IMG/VR virus record: IMGVR_UViG_3300008448_000259
Coordinates: 1-37,862 of that record
Direction: 5' to 3' (one strand)
From: a virus
Length of the DNA stretch: 37,862 bases
Both the position numbers and the translations under genes were made by a program. This document shows positions 13,081 through 20,826 of this stretch, piece by piece (positions within the stretch are counted from its first letter, which is position 1; each line of letters begins with the position of its first letter). The notes below the pieces were generated by a model. That model searched no databases. It was given only the letters and a program-made list of their open reading frames with translations, and was not told where the DNA came from.

Positions 13081-13421
13081 TGTTCGAGGAGGAGTACGTC
13101 CGCCTGGTGATCAAGCCGAAGATCGACGCCGTCCTCGAGGACGGGATCGGTTCGATCGGCGAGCTCACCTCCAAGTTCAACGAGGCGTTCGGCTGCAAGG
13201 TGTCGAAGTCCCGCATCACCGAGTGGCTCAAGGCCATCGGCTACCGCGTGACCCGCACCGTGCAGATCGACCGCCCCTCCCGTCCGCAGCCCGCGCGTCC
13301 CCGCATGGACGAGCCGGCCCCGCAGCAGGAGTTCAGGACCATGCACCGCCAGCCCACGTTCGATTTCCCGTCGCCGGTCGGCGTGTTCTCGAACGTGCAG
13401 ATGCCGGGCTTCCAGGAGTAA
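13080..13421 (+). CDS. Small HTH-containing protein (113 aa)
   Basis: The N-terminal 60 residues are helical, with a probable helix-turn-helix (SIGELTSKFNEAFGCKVSKSRITEWLKAIGY). The C-terminal half is Pro/Arg/Gln-rich and probably disordered (RPSRPQPARPRMDEPAPQQ), ending in an aromatic motif (FDFPSPVGVFSNVQMPGFQE). The tail could be an interaction peptide, as in SSB-like proteins. The ATG overlaps the exonuclease stop, and the Sak4-like gene begins six bases after its stop, so it belongs to the recombination operon. The exact role is unknown. Confidence 0.65.
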   Translation: MFEEEYVRLVIKPKIDAVLEDGIGSIGELTSKFNEAFGCKVSKSRITEWLKAIGYRVTRTVQIDRPSRPQPARPRMDEPAPQQEFRTMHRQPTFDFPSPVGVFSNVQMPGFQE

Positions 13422-13427
13422 GAAGAG

Positions 13428-14327
13428 ATGACAGTCACTACGCATGCAGGAAAGCTGCCGCAGCAGCGGTACCCCGGCCTCGGGTTCTCCGGGGTCAAGA
13501 TGATCCATCCGCCGGAGAAGCTGTTCGGCCTGATCTGCGGCCTGCCTGGAGAGGGCAAGTCCCAGTTCATACACAGCCATCCGGACTCGTGGGTGTGCAA
13601 CATGGACTGCACGTCCAGCGTGGGCGACCCGAGCGCCACGATCTGGCCGGGCATCAATACGCAGGGCCAGCCGATCGACGTCAACAACGAGCCGCTGATC
13701 CTCACGTGGGAGGCGGTGCAGACCAAGGTCGACCTGCTCTGCAACCTCGCGAAGAACAACCAGCCGCGCCCGGCCACCGTGTTCTTCGACTCGCTCGGCA
13801 CGTGGATCCCGCTCCTCAAGGACTGGATCACCAGGGCCAACGACAAGAAGGACTGGCGCGAGATGGACGGTCGCCGCTCGTGGGACCAGCTGTACGACAT
13901 GGTGATCGACACGTGCCTAACGCTCCGGCGCTACGGCTACGGCGTCTACATCATCTGCCACGTGGTCAACGCCAAGATCCCCCTGGGCGACGACCGCTAC
14001 GTCTTCAAGCCCGAGCTCACGATCACCGACGGCTTCTACAAGCGCCTCTACCCGCTGTTCGAGATGGTCGCAGCCATCTCGTCCGACTGGGTCACCGAGC
14101 AGCGTGAGATCCAGCAGCCGCCCATCGTGAAGGACGGCAAGACCATCACCCTCAAGCCGAAGCTGGTCACGGAGAAGCGCAAGCGCTACCTCTTCTCGGT
14201 AGACTCCGAGCAGCTGTCCGGCATCACCAAGCACCGTGTCAAGATGGACGCAGAGTTCGAGCTCCCCGAGACCGGGGGCTGGGCCGAGTTCGTCCGCCGC
14301 TACCACGCCAACCAGGCCAGCGCGTAA
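13428..14327 (+). CDS. Sak4-like/AAA_24 RecA-fold ATPase (299 aa)
   Basis: Walker A is GLPGEGKS (residues 38-45). Walker B is ATVFFDSLG with D121. The protein ends in a long basic-hydrophobic region (KRYLFSVDSEQLSGITKHRVKM). This matches phage nucleotide-binding proteins of the AAA_24 group, which include Sak4-type single-strand annealing recombinases of about 240-300 residues. Its place between a PD-(D/E)XK exonuclease and a probable SSB supports a recombination role. A general ATPase or replication loader is the alternative. The AAGAAGAG stretch before the ATG serves as ribosome site. Confidence 0.75.
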   Translation: MTVTTHAGKLPQQRYPGLGFSGVKMIHPPEKLFGLICGLPGEGKSQFIHSHPDSWVCNMDCTSSVGDPSATIWPGINTQGQPIDVNNEPLILTWEAVQTKVDLLCNLAKNNQPRPATVFFDSLGTWIPLLKDWITRANDKKDWREMDGRRSWDQLYDMVIDTCLTLRRYGYGVYIICHVVNAKIPLGDDRYVFKPELTITDGFYKRLYPLFEMVAAISSDWVTEQREIQQPPIVKDGKTITLKPKLVTEKRKRYLFSVDSEQLSGITKHRVKMDAEFELPETGGWAEFVRRYHANQASA

Positions 14328-14359
14328 CGCTGGCAGTACCTTTCAGGAGAGTCAGAGTC

Positions 14360-14926
14360 ATGGCAAACAGCAAGATCAGCGCGATGTTCGCAGCCCAGAA
14401 GGCCGCCTTCGGTGACGCCAACCCGGACACCGGAGTGGGCGGTCTCGGCGAGTGGCCGACGGAGGGCGAGCACGACTGCTACGTCCTCGGCCTCGAGATC
14501 AACGAGAAGGCGACCTACCGGTTCCAGGACGGCCAGGGCCAGCAGGTCGAGCTCCCGGCCACCGAGTTCCGCTTCCGCTACCAGCTCCTCAACGACCAGG
14601 CCAACCCCGACAACCCGCTCGTCTGGGGCGGCGCACCGTTCACCTTCCCGGAGAACGCCGGCGCTGTCACCGCCGAGGGTCGTCGGACCGGCCTGACCAT
14701 CGAGCGCAACCGCTTCTGCGGCCATCTCAGCACCCTCCTTGGAACCAAGGTCGGGACCGCTGATGGTCTGGACATCGCGGATGCGATCGAGAAGACGATG
14801 GCCGTCCTCTCGTCGGAGAAGCAGCTTGTCGCGACGGTCCGTTGCCAGTACCGTAAGGGCAAGGGCAACGCCGCGTCCAAGGTCTACAAGACCGAGTTCC
14901 TCAACAAGCTTCTCTCCGAAGCCTGA
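14360..14926 (+). CDS. Probable single-strand DNA-binding protein (188 aa)
   Basis: After a basic start (ANSKISAMFAAQKAAFG), a probable OB-type beta domain follows (EGEHDCYVLGLEINEKATYRF... TEFRFRYQLL). A C-terminal part carries basic beta strands (LVATVRCQYRKGKGNAAS). Proteins of this type (DUF669-like and related) often follow Sak4/AAA_24 genes in phages and coat single-stranded DNA. The match is by layout rather than by diagnostic residues. AGGAG lies just upstream of the ATG. It is the last gene before a terminator-like hairpin, so it probably closes the operon. Confidence 0.58.
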   Translation: MANSKISAMFAAQKAAFGDANPDTGVGGLGEWPTEGEHDCYVLGLEINEKATYRFQDGQGQQVELPATEFRFRYQLLNDQANPDNPLVWGGAPFTFPENAGAVTAEGRRTGLTIERNRFCGHLSTLLGTKVGTADGLDIADAIEKTMAVLSSEKQLVATVRCQYRKGKGNAASKVYKTEFLNKLLSEA

Positions 14927-14945
14927 ACCGAAACCCCCACTGGTC

Positions 14946-14993
14946 GAGGGGGCGGGGCCCACAAGCTCCGCCCCCTCCTCTCTTCTATTCTCC
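14946..14993 (+). terminator. Terminator-like hairpin after the recombination operon
   Basis: GAGGGGGCGG (14946-14955) pairs with CCGCCCCCTC (14968-14977) around a 12-base loop, followed by a pyrimidine stretch (CTCTCTTCTATTCTCC) rather than a pure T run. A CCCCCACTGG copy (14934-14943) sits immediately upstream. Confidence 0.65.
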
Positions 14994-15003
14994 TGATCGA
15001 AGG

Positions 15004-15057
15004 GTGGTCTGGGGTGCATCCCGACCACGAAGACCGGATGCCATGTCTCACATCCGG
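15004..15057 (+). promoter_or_regulatory. Structured leader with two hairpins and an alternative pairing
   Basis: Hairpin 1 is GTGGTC (15004-15009) with GACCAC (15023-15028), plus an inner GGG/CCC. Hairpin 2 is CCGGATG (15034-15040) with CATCCGG (15051-15057). The 3' edge of hairpin 2 covers part of GGAGG, the ribosome site of the next gene. A competing long pairing is possible between GGTCTGGGG (15006-15014) and CCCCAGACC (15084-15092) inside the coding region. This suggests translational control. Confidence 0.5.
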
Positions 15058-15065
15058 AGGTCCCG

Positions 15066-15593
15066 ATGGATCGACCAATCGAGCCCCAGACCCCCTTCCG
15101 GGAGATGCAGATACAGACCCGCATGGTGGATCAGGTGGGATCCCCCCGGGTCTGGGTACCACCCGTCCCCCTGAGAGTGCGATGGACCGGGTTCCGGTCG
15201 CTGGGCCTGCTTGCACCCAACAGGCCCTCGACCAACCAGGTCTCCACTCTCAGGGTGGACGGCTTCTGCAGCCTCCGCACCTACGCCGGCCAGCGTCACT
15301 GGCTCGTAGTGACCGCCCCTCTGGCCCCAACCACCGAACCAGTGGGGGTGGACGACGCAGAGACCACGGTCGACGGCGGGCCCTGCCGAACCACCTACAC
15401 GCTCTCCAAGACCGGCTTCGTGTACATGGCCTACACGGACCTAAGCCGCCCGGTGCTGGCCCGTATGGCAGCCTCCGTGGCTGAGCGTACGCCCCGCTCG
15501 AACATCCTGGCCCGGCTCCTCCCCCGCTACGCAGTGGGCGCCGTGCGCTGGTTCCCTGCCGCCAACGGCGTCGAGTTCTGGGCCGCCATCTAG
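15066..15593 (+). CDS. Hypothetical protein (175 aa), last gene of the + arm
   Basis: I do not recognise this protein. It is basic, Arg/Val/Pro-rich and mostly predicted beta, with Trp pairs (RVWVPPVPLRVRWTGF), a Cys/Thr segment (GGPCRTTYTLSKTGFVYMAYTDL) and a C-terminal helix (ARMAASVAERTPRSNILARLL). GGAGG just upstream fits the ATG at 15066 and lies at a hairpin edge. The stop codon shares CTAG with the stop of the converging - strand gene, leaving no intergenic space. It contains a reverse copy of the repeated 10-bp word at 15339. Confidence 0.65.
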   Translation: MDRPIEPQTPFREMQIQTRMVDQVGSPRVWVPPVPLRVRWTGFRSLGLLAPNRPSTNQVSTLRVDGFCSLRTYAGQRHWLVVTAPLAPTTEPVGVDDAETTVDGGPCRTTYTLSKTGFVYMAYTDLSRPVLARMAASVAERTPRSNILARLLPRYAVGAVRWFPAANGVEFWAAI

Positions 15594-18500
15594 AACCCCT
15601 GGAACCCCTGGAACGGCTGGGCTTCCTGGAACGCAGCCTGCTGCTCCGGGTTGAGCGGAACCGCCTGGATCCGCCTGGCCTCCATCCGCTGCCGTGCGGT
15701 GTCCGCCCCGACGATCGCCTCCTCCGGCAGGCCCAGCTGCGCCGACCGCCCCTGCGCCAGCTGCATGAACTGCGGCCGCAGGTCCGGAGGCATCCGGTCG
15801 AGCAGGCGCTCCGTCCTCGAGACCATCCTGTTCTTGGTGGCCTCGTCCAGCTGCTCCTTGCTGATGGTCAGGTCCATGCCGTACCGCCGCTTGAACTCCG
15901 ACCGGACCGACTGCATCTTCGGGATGTCGTTGGCCAGCAGGGCCGAGATCGCCTTGCGCCGGTACTCCACCACCTGATCCCGGTTCTTGATCAGGAACGC
16001 ATCGAAGTCCGCCGTCTGCTTGAACCGTCCGAAGTCCACGCCCAGCGCCTTGGCGAAGATCTGGCCCGGGCTCTGGTAGTCGATCAGCGATCCGTCGCCC
16101 TTGAACACCGGGATCATCCCGTCCTCGGTGCGCCTGTTCGGGTCGATGTACGTCTTCTGGACGGAGCCGGGAAGACCGAAGAGCGGAGTCTCCTGCAGGT
16201 TGGGCAGCAGGTTCATCACCCGTGCGGCAGCGATGCCGCCGGGCACGAGACGCGGGATGTTGTTCTGCAGCAGATCGCGCTGCCCAGGATCCAGCGCCCC
16301 CCGGATGATGTTCATCGGGATGTCGATCACCGGAGGGATCGGCACGTACTCGTTGCCGTCCTGGAAGAACCGGTCCCCGCCCACCGCCTGCGTCAGGCTC
16401 GCTCCGAACAGACCCGGGCTGAGGTCCGCGTTGAACGTGTTCTTCCCGAACTCGTAGAAGATCGCGCTGATCCCCATGCCCCGCAGCCAGTCCTGGCCCA
16501 CGCCCTTGAAGAAGCCACGGTCCGCCATGCGCGGGCTGTCGTACGCCAGCGTCGTGACCGACCGGAGCGGGAAGCTGAGGAACTGGCGGAACAGAGGGTT
16601 GTTGCCTACGCGCCCGAACGGACCCGCGCCCTGGAACGCCATCGGCGTGTTCAACGTGGAGCCGCCGAACTGCGTGGCGCCCACCATCTCGTACACGTCG
16701 CTGAGCAGCCGCTGGTATCCGACGCCGCCCCGACGGATGTCCACGTTCTGCGCCCGGTACAGGTTCTCGACCGAGTGCGCCGCGACGCTGCGGTTCAGCC
16801 ACTCGGCCTTCTCGAACAGCTTCATCGGGTAGTCGAAGAAGTACGACTCCCTGCGGTTCACGCCCTGCAGCGCCTGGCTCTTGTACGAGATCGAGTCCAG
16901 CGTCGAGAACGTGTCCCGTCCGATCTGGATCAGGTTCTCTCCATCCACGTTCGAGTACTTGAAGTGCCGGTTGATCAGCTGCAGGTGCTCGTCGTCCGTC
17001 AGCGCCCGGAACCCGAACGACCCGACGCGCTCGCCGATGTAGCCGCCCAGCTCCTTGAACGCCTGCGTGTATCCCTTGAGCACGTTGTCCAGTCCGCCGT
17101 ACACGCTCGAGTAGAGCAGCGGCTGCATCATGTTCATCGTCACGCTGCTCAGGTTGAGACCTAGATGCGTCACGTAGAAGTAGCGGGCCAGGTCCCCGCT
17201 CATGCTCTTGGCCTCGCCGAACGTCAGCTCGGCGTTCGCCATGTCGTCGAGCCTCTTGTACAGCCCCTGCCCCCAGCTGCCGGAATCCCGCATCGCCTTG
17301 CCGATGCCCGAGTCCAGCATCGTCCGGATGCCCTGCTTCCCCTTCATCAACGCCATGTGGGTGGCCACGTGCTCCACCTTCTGCAGGCCCATCGACCCGC
17401 GCAGGATCGTCTCGAGCGCCTCCTTCGCGAACCGGTCCTCGAGCAGGAAGTGCTCCTGCTGGAACACCTCCGCCAGGCTCGTCCTCTCGTCGCGGAACTT
17501 GCCGCGCTTCATCTCGTCCGCCAGCACCTTCACCTTCTCCGGCTTCGCCGCACCCCGCGTGTCCTTGATCCGCTGCCCGAGCACCGGCAGCTGATCCACC
17601 GTCTGCACGTACAGCGCATGCGTCGTGCCCGTGTCCCGGAAGTACCGGCTCAGTCCCTCCTGCGTGTTCATGCGGTACGTCCGGGCCACTTCGCCCCGGT
17701 CCATGATCTGCTGGATCTCCTTGCGGCTCCTGACCAGGATCTTCTGACCCCCACTGGTCGAGCCGAACCGGGAGAACATGCGCTCCAGATCCTCGGGATC
17801 CCACTTGCCGGTCCTGCTGGTGCGGCCGAGCGTCGAGCCCGTGGCCACCAGGCTCCTGCTCTTCCGCTGCTCGAGCACCTCGCGCATGCTGGCCGCGCCC
17901 TTCAGGTCCATGACGTTGCGCGGCATGTACGGCGTCGGCTGCATCTCGATCGACTTCTTCAGCATGGCCAGCGCCTGCCCCTCGTCGAGCTTGCCCGACG
18001 CGATCAGCTTTGCCGTCTCCGGATCCATGAACAGCTGGGCCAGGCCCTCGGCAGTTCCCTTGAACGCGCCGTCGTTCTTGAACCCGAACCGGATTCCCTG
18101 CCACGCCCGCAGCAGCTTCTGCTCGTCCGGAACGAACCGACCCTGTGCCGCGCTCGCCGCCTCGTCTCCGAACAGCCGCATGCGCCGCTGGTCCATCGAG
18201 CTTCGGAACGCATCCCGCAGCTCGGTCAGCCCAAGCCTGTCGATCACGCGGTCCATGTCCGCCTGCACCAGCCGCTCCGACGTCTGCTCCACCACGTCGA
18301 GCTCGTACCTTCCGCGCTGCTCGATGAGCTTCTTCGTCTTCTTGCCGTGCACCTTGGGGTCGTACTTCTTTCCGTCGATCAGCAGCTTCCGCACCAGCCG
18401 GCCCTGCTTGACCTCCTTGTCGAAGCCCGCGAGCGACGCGAACAGCGCGTCCGACAGCTCCTGCGCCTTCGCCTTCTTCGCCGCATCGCGCACCATCTCG

Positions 18501-19021
18501 GGGTTCAGCGACTCGAGCCCGTGCTTCTCGAGCACCTTACGCAGCGGGCTCGACACCGTCCCCATCATCTCCTTCTCGAGCTGGTCGACGCCCTTCGTGA
18601 ACGCCTGCACCGCCGGCGTCAGCGCCGTGCCCTTGAACAGCTGCGTGGGCGCCAGCATGCCGAGCGCCGCCATCATCCCGCCCTGCTCCTTGACGAACGG
18701 GCTGTACCTCTCGCCCACGTCGAAGATCGCCTTGCCCGCCCTGCTCAGCGCGGTTCCTGCCGCCGGGCTCGTCACCATCATCAGCAGCACGAACGGGTTC
18801 GTCAGGATGTCGATGGCCGAATCGGTGACCGGGTTCCTGCCCACCCGTTCCTTCAGCCTGGTCGTGAACAGATCCCGCTCGTTCGGACTCAACCCGTCCG
18901 CATCCACCAGCGTCTGCAGCGCACCTCTCGTGGTCAGCTCGTTGTCAAGCAGCTGGGTCAGCAGCACCTGCGGCTTGTCGTAGCTCGCGAGCTGCTCGAA
19001 CGGTAGGGACATCTGGCTCAT
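15590..19021 (-). CDS. Large putative ejection/internal virion protein (1143 aa)
   Basis: Its size, helical content and place at the end of the virion operon fit the large internal proteins that short-tailed phages inject with DNA. N-terminal hydrophobic stretches (NPFVLLMMVTSPAAGTAL, MMAALGMLAPTQLF) and a central one (THLGLNLSSVTMNMMQPLL) could touch membranes. The NPLFRQFLSFPLRSVT segment recalls conserved regions of other phage internal proteins. The last residues repeat FQGF. The ATG at 19021 is preferred over the GTG at 19057, because the GTG falls inside a terminator-like hairpin. Its own ribosome site (CCAGG) is weak. No lytic-enzyme motif is visible. Confidence 0.72.
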   Translation of the reverse strand: MSQMSLPFEQLASYDKPQVLLTQLLDNELTTRGALQTLVDADGLSPNERDLFTTRLKERVGRNPVTDSAIDILTNPFVLLMMVTSPAAGTALSRAGKAIFDVGERYSPFVKEQGGMMAALGMLAPTQLFKGTALTPAVQAFTKGVDQLEKEMMGTVSSPLRKVLEKHGLESLNPEMVRDAAKKAKAQELSDALFASLAGFDKEVKQGRLVRKLLIDGKKYDPKVHGKKTKKLIEQRGRYELDVVEQTSERLVQADMDRVIDRLGLTELRDAFRSSMDQRRMRLFGDEAASAAQGRFVPDEQKLLRAWQGIRFGFKNDGAFKGTAEGLAQLFMDPETAKLIASGKLDEGQALAMLKKSIEMQPTPYMPRNVMDLKGAASMREVLEQRKSRSLVATGSTLGRTSRTGKWDPEDLERMFSRFGSTSGGQKILVRSRKEIQQIMDRGEVARTYRMNTQEGLSRYFRDTGTTHALYVQTVDQLPVLGQRIKDTRGAAKPEKVKVLADEMKRGKFRDERTSLAEVFQQEHFLLEDRFAKEALETILRGSMGLQKVEHVATHMALMKGKQGIRTMLDSGIGKAMRDSGSWGQGLYKRLDDMANAELTFGEAKSMSGDLARYFYVTHLGLNLSSVTMNMMQPLLYSSVYGGLDNVLKGYTQAFKELGGYIGERVGSFGFRALTDDEHLQLINRHFKYSNVDGENLIQIGRDTFSTLDSISYKSQALQGVNRRESYFFDYPMKLFEKAEWLNRSVAAHSVENLYRAQNVDIRRGGVGYQRLLSDVYEMVGATQFGGSTLNTPMAFQGAGPFGRVGNNPLFRQFLSFPLRSVTTLAYDSPRMADRGFFKGVGQDWLRGMGISAIFYEFGKNTFNADLSPGLFGASLTQAVGGDRFFQDGNEYVPIPPVIDIPMNIIRGALDPGQRDLLQNNIPRLVPGGIAAARVMNLLPNLQETPLFGLPGSVQKTYIDPNRRTEDGMIPVFKGDGSLIDYQSPGQIFAKALGVDFGRFKQTADFDAFLIKNRDQVVEYRRKAISALLANDIPKMQSVRSEFKRRYGMDLTISKEQLDEATKNRMVSRTERLLDRMPPDLRPQFMQLAQGRSAQLGLPEEAIVGADTARQRMEARRIQAVPLNPEQQAAFQEAQPFQGFQGF

Positions 19022-19040
19022 GCCTGGAGTATCGCATCGC

Positions 19041-19074
19041 CCCAAAGCAAAGACCACTGTTTCCAGTGGTCCTT
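19041..19074 (-). terminator. Terminator/attenuator hairpin with GAAA loop before the ejection-protein gene
   Basis: Read on the - strand, an 11-bp stem (one G-U pair) closes on a GAAA tetraloop and is followed by GCTTTGGGG, with TTT at the base of the stem (19049-19074, tail to 19041). It separates the 146-aa gene from the last gene of the operon and may lower expression of the latter. Confidence 0.5.
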
Positions 19075-19097
19075 GCCGGAGGGGAAAAGATGATCGT

Positions 19098-19538
19098 TCA
19101 GTACTGGCTGCGCCATCGCAGCTGTACCAGGATGTTCGTCGAGATGTTGATGTTGCCGTTCGCGAGCAGCCACACCATGTTGCCCGCAGGCACCCGGTTG
19201 TTCGACACGTTGACCTCGAAGCCGCTCGTCGGCACCGTCGTGTCCCAGATCAACGGAGCACCCGATGTCGCCAGGTTCTTCGCGGCCAGCAGCAGGTCCG
19301 TCTGCCCCGAGATCGGAGTGCCGTAGTCCGGAAGGTTCGGAGCCGGAGCGTGGACGAACTTCAGATCCCGCGCCCCGCTCGGATTGCCGCCCGCATAGAA
19401 CCGGATCGAGTCGATGGCGATCTCTCGGTCCGCCACTATGATCGGGTACTTGTCGTGCTGCGGGGAATGCAGCGTCCACGTCGTGACCTGGAAGTCGGAC
19501 GGCTGGTTCCGCGTGACGATGACCGGCGAGCCCGCCAC
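19098..19538 (-). CDS. Putative virion protein (146 aa), paralogue of the next gene upstream
   Basis: A beta-rich protein of low charge. Its C-terminal third (VPAGNMVWLLANGNINISTNILVQLRWRSQY) aligns well with that of its upstream neighbour (IPAGSVLWMNFDN... INVLVRWRSQL), and both have a middle segment of the ARDLKFVH/ARNVKFKV type. They are therefore a tandem duplication. Small repeated beta proteins in virion operons are often head-decoration or tail-surface proteins; this is inferred. A GTG start abuts the neighbour's TAA stop without a gap. Confidence 0.68.
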   Translation of the reverse strand: MAGSPVIVTRNQPSDFQVTTWTLHSPQHDKYPIIVADREIAIDSIRFYAGGNPSGARDLKFVHAPAPNLPDYGTPISGQTDLLLAAKNLATSGAPLIWDTTVPTSGFEVNVSNNRVPAGNMVWLLANGNINISTNILVQLRWRSQY

Positions 19539-19982
19539 TTACAGCTGGCTCCGCCACCGGACCAGGACGTTGATGCTCGTAGCCGCAGTGAAGGCCAGGC
19601 TGTTGTCGAAGTTCATCCACAGCACCGAACCAGCCGGGATGATGTTGTTGTTCGGCGTTCCGTTGGTGGTCGCGAACGTCATCGTCTTCTCGAACGGGTA
19701 GTCGCCCGAGCTAATGCTGAGAGCCTGCGCCGTGGTCACGTCCTGAGACGCCGTGGCGTACGTCGGCAGGATGCCCGTGGTCACCTTGAACTTCACGTTC
19801 CGCGCATTCGTAATCAGCTCAGTGGGGAAGAAGATCTGGATCGAGTCCACCACCACCGTCTTGTCCGGAGCAAGCAGCGCCCAGTTCACCTGGACCTCAT
19901 TGGTCAGCAGCTTGAAGCAGTAGCTGTTGCACTGGAAGTCGGCGGGGTAGTAACGAGGCTCAAGAGCGATCTGTCCAGGCAT
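19539..19982 (-). CDS. Putative virion protein (147 aa), tandem paralogue
   Basis: This is the upstream member of the tandem pair. It is beta-rich, with conserved blocks VVVDSIQIFF (IAIDSIRFYA in the partner), NARNVKFKV and the C-terminal INVLVRWRSQ. Two Cys residues (QCNSYCFK) are unique to this copy. GAGGTGA precedes the ATG at 19982. The pair may form different parts of one surface structure, or one may be a minor variant. Confidence 0.7.
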   Translation of the reverse strand: MPGQIALEPRYYPADFQCNSYCFKLLTNEVQVNWALLAPDKTVVVDSIQIFFPTELITNARNVKFKVTTGILPTYATASQDVTTAQALSISSGDYPFEKTMTFATTNGTPNNNIIPAGSVLWMNFDNSLAFTAATSINVLVRWRSQL

Positions 19983-19990
19983 GGTTCACC

Positions 19991-20467
19991 TCAGAAGGAG
20001 TCTGCGATTGCCTGGAGAGAATCGGGGGATCCAGTGGTGGTTCCAAATCCACCCGTTGCCATCTGGTACGCCACGCTCTCCAGGAAGTCCGTCTTGCGAC
20101 CTCCGCCCAGGACCACGGCTCCCTGCGGCAGCGCCCGCCCGACCATCAGCTGATTGTAGAGCTGCGGGTTCGCAGCCGCCAGCCGCATCATGTTGTCCGC
20201 CATGGCCTGCTGGAGACGCCGGGCCTTGAGGGCCTGAGCCGCCTGATAGCGGCGTCGCTGCATCTCCACCTTGAGGTCCTTGTCGAACCCGACCACGGAC
20301 TCCTTGACCGCACCGCCCAGGTTTCCGAGGATGTCCCCGGCGAACATCGCCGTGGGAACACCCACGCCGAGCGCGACTCCGGGACTGCTGAAGTCAAGAC
20401 CTAAACCCTTGGCTCCGCCGACCAGACCCGACAGGCTCTTGAAGGCTGATCCTGCTAGACGGCTCAT
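19991..20467 (-). CDS. Small putative internal virion protein (158 aa)
   Basis: The N-terminal part is Gly/Ala-rich and hydrophobic (LSGLVGGAKGLGLDFSSPGVALGVGVPTAMFAG). It is followed by a basic helical segment (VEMQRRRYQAAQALKARRLQQAMADNMMRL) and a Gly-rich end. This mix is typical of small membrane-active or DNA-contacting core proteins of short-tailed phages, but I do not recognise the family. The start overlaps the previous stop as ATGA, and it ends just before the tandem paralogues. Confidence 0.6.
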   Translation of the reverse strand: MSRLAGSAFKSLSGLVGGAKGLGLDFSSPGVALGVGVPTAMFAGDILGNLGGAVKESVVGFDKDLKVEMQRRRYQAAQALKARRLQQAMADNMMRLAAANPQLYNQLMVGRALPQGAVVLGGGRKTDFLESVAYQMATGGFGTTTGSPDSLQAIADSF

Positions 20468-20826
20468 GGGCCCACCTCGATGAACTGGTACTCGGGATTG
20501 ATCGTCGACAGCTTCTCGGCGGCCTTGCGGCTGGTCATCACGGCCAGCCCGACCAGGCTGACGTTCCGATCCTCAAGGTACCTGGTCCACACCCAGGTCC
20601 TGTCCTTGCGCCTGAGACCCTTGTGGCTCGTCTCCCACAGGAAGCGCCGGATGTCCGCCTTAGCCCGGAGCTCCTTGCCCGGACGCATGATCGGTTCCTT
20701 GGTCAGGTTGAGGAGGACCCCCACTGGTGGGTGGGCCTCGGTCAGCTTGACCAGCGCATAGCCACGGGCGTTGTGGGATTCAACGACCTCGTGGGAGATG
20801 CGCTTCACGTCGTCGATCTGCACCAT
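20464..20826 (-). CDS. Hypothetical protein (120 aa) in the virion operon
   Basis: I do not recognise this protein. It has a mixed alpha/beta pattern with a strand pair near the start (GYALVKLTEAHPPVGVLLNL) and a basic Trp-rich middle (IRRFLWETSHKGLRRKDRTWVWTRYL). A strand-helix end follows (VSLVGLAVMTSRKAAEKLS). The fold could resemble small acetyltransferase-like or chaperone-like proteins, but no active site is visible. The ATG at 20826 overlaps the previous stop (TGATG); a GTG at 20829 is the alternative. A CCCCCACTGG copy is at 20718. Confidence 0.62.
   Translation of the reverse strand: MVQIDDVKRISHEVVESHNARGYALVKLTEAHPPVGVLLNLTKEPIMRPGKELRAKADIRRFLWETSHKGLRRKDRTWVWTRYLEDRNVSLVGLAVMTSRKAAEKLSTINPEYQFIEVGP

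Noticed and set aside
17165-19006. Long + strand open frame (613 codons) opposite the ejection-protein gene
   Set aside because: Leu/Arg/His-rich antisense composition and no ribosome site. The - strand frame fits operon order.
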